A stretch of DNA of 9,417 bases from positions 1-9,417 of the forward strand of contig JASHVU010000027.1 of assembly GCA_030044455.1 (NCBI GenBank), written 5' to 3'. The position numbers and the translations under genes are program-made. The notes under the pieces are model-generated. The model was not told the origin of the DNA. It was given only the letters and a program-made list of their open reading frames with translations, and did not search any database. This DNA is from Acidobacteriaceae bacterium (lineage in GTDB: Bacteria > Acidobacteriota > Terriglobia > Terriglobales > Acidobacteriaceae). Numbering within the stretch: the stretch's first letter is position 1; each line of letters begins with the position of its first letter. Below are positions 7,669 to 9,417 of this stretch, piece by piece.

Positions 7669-9417
7669 TCAGGCCTTGCGCGCCGTCTGCCCCCCATCGC
7701 AGCAGCGCTCAGACCGCATCTGCTTGGCCACGTACATGGCCGCGTCAGCGGTGTTCAACAGGCGGTCCCGAGTGACGCCGTCTTCGGGGTATAGCGCGAT
7801 GCCGATGCTGGCCGACCCGTTGACGGAGCAACCGGCCACCGTGAACGGACCATCGAAACACTGCTCCATCCGCGACGCGATCTCCTCCATGCCGGCGCGG
7901 CTGGTCACGTCGCGCACCAGCGCCGCAAACTCGTCCCCGCCCAGCCGTGCCAGGGTGTCGCAGGATCGCAATTGCCCTTTCATCCTTGCTGCGACGGCCT
8001 GCAGATACTGGTCTCCGGCCTGGTGGCCGTAACGGTCGTTCACCCGCTTGAAGTGATCGAGATCGACGAAGATCAGGCCGAAAGCGCGCCTCAGTTCGCC
8101 AGCCTCTTTGATCAGTTCGTCCAATTCGTTTTCGAACGAGAAGCGATTGCGGACATCGGTCAGCAAATCGAACTCCGACCGGTATCGAAGGTCCGAATAC
8201 AAGTGGCCGGATTCAATGGCCAGCGCCGCCAGGCCCGCACCCATGATCAGCCCGTCCGGCAGGCTCTTCCGAGAACCCGGCTGCGGTGCGCTACCGGCAA
8301 AGATGAATCCATGAGGCGGACCTTGGCGCGAGGGAATCTCGCGCCGCACTCGCGTCAGGTGGAGCCTGTCACCATCGCATCTGCCCAGGTGCGTTCCGTC
8401 GGAAAGCTCACAGCAGCACGGCGCCCCGTCCAGTTGAAACGAGACCAGGTCGGTGATCTCGGCGAGGATGGCTGCAATCGGCTCGCCGTTGTTGATGTCC
8501 TCAAGAATCCGGCTGCGCCGCCGCTCCACATTGGCTTCGGACTCGATGCGGCGGGCCAACGCACGGGTTTGCCGGTGCACCTTGCGCTGCAACATCCATC
8601 CCCACGCTCCCACCACCACAATGGCCGCCAGCAGCAGGGTGACAATCTTCGTCAAGTTGCGCACGCTGAGCCATGGAGGCCTGGCGATCACTGCCACGTC
8701 GTCGGCTGTCCGCATCAGCACGCCAAAGCTCATCGCGCCGTTGAATGGGTTGCCGTCGTCGAGGATGGCCACGCCGGTCACCTTCACCCGGCTTCCCGGT
8801 GCGATCGCCGGCATGAGCGGCGGCGGCTTGACCTGGGGCCACTCGTAAACGAACGGATGCCGCACGGTGGCGCTGAACAGCCGCCGGTTCGAGGAGACGA
8901 TGTACACGTCCTGCGCCTGCTCGCGCACCTGCGACACCAGCGTTCCCTCGATCGAGACCAGGTCGAAGGCGTGTTTGCTGGCGGCCAGATCGTCCCATGT
9001 CACCGGCGCCGGAGTTACCGGCGAGGCCCGCCCCAGCGTCCGGATTGCGCCCAGCTTCAGGGTGAGGAATCCATTGTCGACGAAGGGAATACCGATGGCC
9101 TCGGCGCGATCGCCCACTCTCAGCGGATCAAGCTCAGGTGTCAGCACGCGGATACTGCGGCTGCCATTCTCGAGCACCGCCATTTGCAACGGATGGTAGT
9201 AAGTCAGTACGCCCTCCACGCGAACCCTTCCCGAATGGTCGGCGTAGCTGAAGGTCTTTAAGACCTTGTCCATCGGAGTCGCCGGAATCGACCAGGGATC
9301 GCGCCCGGCAGGGCGCAGCACGCGCACATTCTTGTATGAGGATGCGTGCAGCATCACGCCCGTCTGCTGCATCTTGCCGTCGAAACGCCCCGAAACGATG
9401 CCGGTCACCTCTACCCC
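7669..9417 (-). CDS. Diguanylate cyclase D, 5' end outside the window (partial)
   Basis: The frame is open to the right edge. The first complete codons visible (GGG GTA GAG GTG) align with the SEVEITG stretch of protein C, so the GTG at 9408 is an internal valine and roughly 190-235 N-terminal residues are missing. Counting that valine as 1, the visible 579 residues contain the end of OB-like module 2, module 3 at about 60-125, module 4 at about 148-242, a membrane helix near 252-271, a linker helix, a GAF-like domain at about 310-402, and a GGDEF domain from about 408. Catalytic features are intact: D449, N457, D466, RSCD 481-484 and GGDEF 490-494. Two oddities are a seven-residue (one heptad) insertion in the linker helix near residues 286-293, and CCC at 331-333 where A and B have PCW. 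Predicted role: cyclic di-GMP synthesis; ligand unknown. Confidence 0.92.
   Translation of the reverse strand, partial: GVEVTGIVSGRFDGKMQQTGVMLHASSYKNVRVLRPAGRDPWSIPATPMDKVLKTFSYADHSGRVRVEGVLTYYHPLQMAVLENGSRSIRVLTPELDPLRVGDRAEAIGIPFVDNGFLTLKLGAIRTLGRASPVTPAPVTWDDLAASKHAFDLVSIEGTLVSQVREQAQDVYIVSSNRRLFSATVRHPFVYEWPQVKPPPLMPAIAPGSRVKVTGVAILDDGNPFNGAMSFGVLMRTADDVAVIARPPWLSVRNLTKIVTLLLAAIVVVGAWGWMLQRKVHRQTRALARRIESEANVERRRSRILEDINNGEPIAAILAEITDLVSFQLDGAPCCCELSDGTHLGRCDGDRLHLTRVRREIPSRQGPPHGFIFAGSAPQPGSRKSLPDGLIMGAGLAALAIESGHLYSDLRYRSEFDLLTDVRNRFSFENELDELIKEAGELRRAFGLIFVDLDHFKRVNDRYGHQAGDQYLQAVAARMKGQLRSCDTLARLGGDEFAALVRDVTSRAGMEEIASRMEQCFDGPFTVAGCSVNGSASIGIALYPEDGVTRDRLLNTADAAMYVAKQMRSERCCDGGQTARKA

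Noticed and set aside
7566..7697. Extended start of gene C at 7697
   Set aside because: It would overlap gene D by 29 bases and add about 40 residues before the hydrophobic segment that have no counterpart in A or B.
7972..9261. Open plus-strand frame of 429 codons opposite gene D
   Set aside because: It is antisense to a gene with clear family motifs. Its translation is rich in R, H, Q and G, with no recognisable domain, as expected from the reverse strand of a GC-rich gene.
1..9417. Mobile element, CRISPR or integron explanation of the repeats
   Set aside because: No transposase, integrase, terminal inverted repeats, target duplications or short regularly spaced repeats were seen; the repetition is gene-scale and diverged.

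Overview
The window looks like a GC-rich, dense chromosomal stretch from a soil-type bacterium, most probably an Acidobacteriota (Terriglobia) member. This rests on recalled resemblance: the N-terminal sensor style, the RPPWL-like juxtamembrane motif and the GGDEF-domain wording (SASIGIA, PEDG-TKD, SAADAAMY) resemble proteins I know from that phylum. No rRNA or other marker gene is present, so the taxonomy is an inference.

All coding content is on the minus strand and consists of four head-to-tail paralogues, called here A (117-2411), B (2667-5003), C (5259-7565) and D (7669 to the right edge, 5' end outside the window). In transcription order they run D, C, B, A. Each complete copy encodes a membrane diguanylate cyclase with the same plan: a signal peptide or N-terminal hydrophobic segment, about 400 periplasmic residues that look like four OB-fold-like beta modules in an A-B-A-B order, one transmembrane helix, a short charged linker helix, a short GAF-like domain, and a C-terminal GGDEF domain. 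All four keep the GGDEF signature, the metal- and guanine-binding residues and an RxxD inhibitory site, so all four are predicted to make cyclic di-GMP under product feedback.

Regions: 1-116 holds no gene. The A/B and B/C intergenic regions are each exactly 255 bp with the starts chosen here, and are alignable along most of their length, so gene plus upstream region was duplicated as a unit. The C/D gap is 103 bp and unrelated by eye. A and B are the closest pair; C and D share features that A and B lack.

The likely biology is a set of parallel envelope sensors that feed one second messenger: divergent periplasmic heads on conserved output domains. No mobile element, CRISPR, tRNA, rRNA or convincing terminator was seen. 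The most notable points are the tandem amplification, the internally duplicated sensor, the conserved upstream footprint, an apparent one-heptad insertion in D, and a probable frameshifted C-terminal tail in A.
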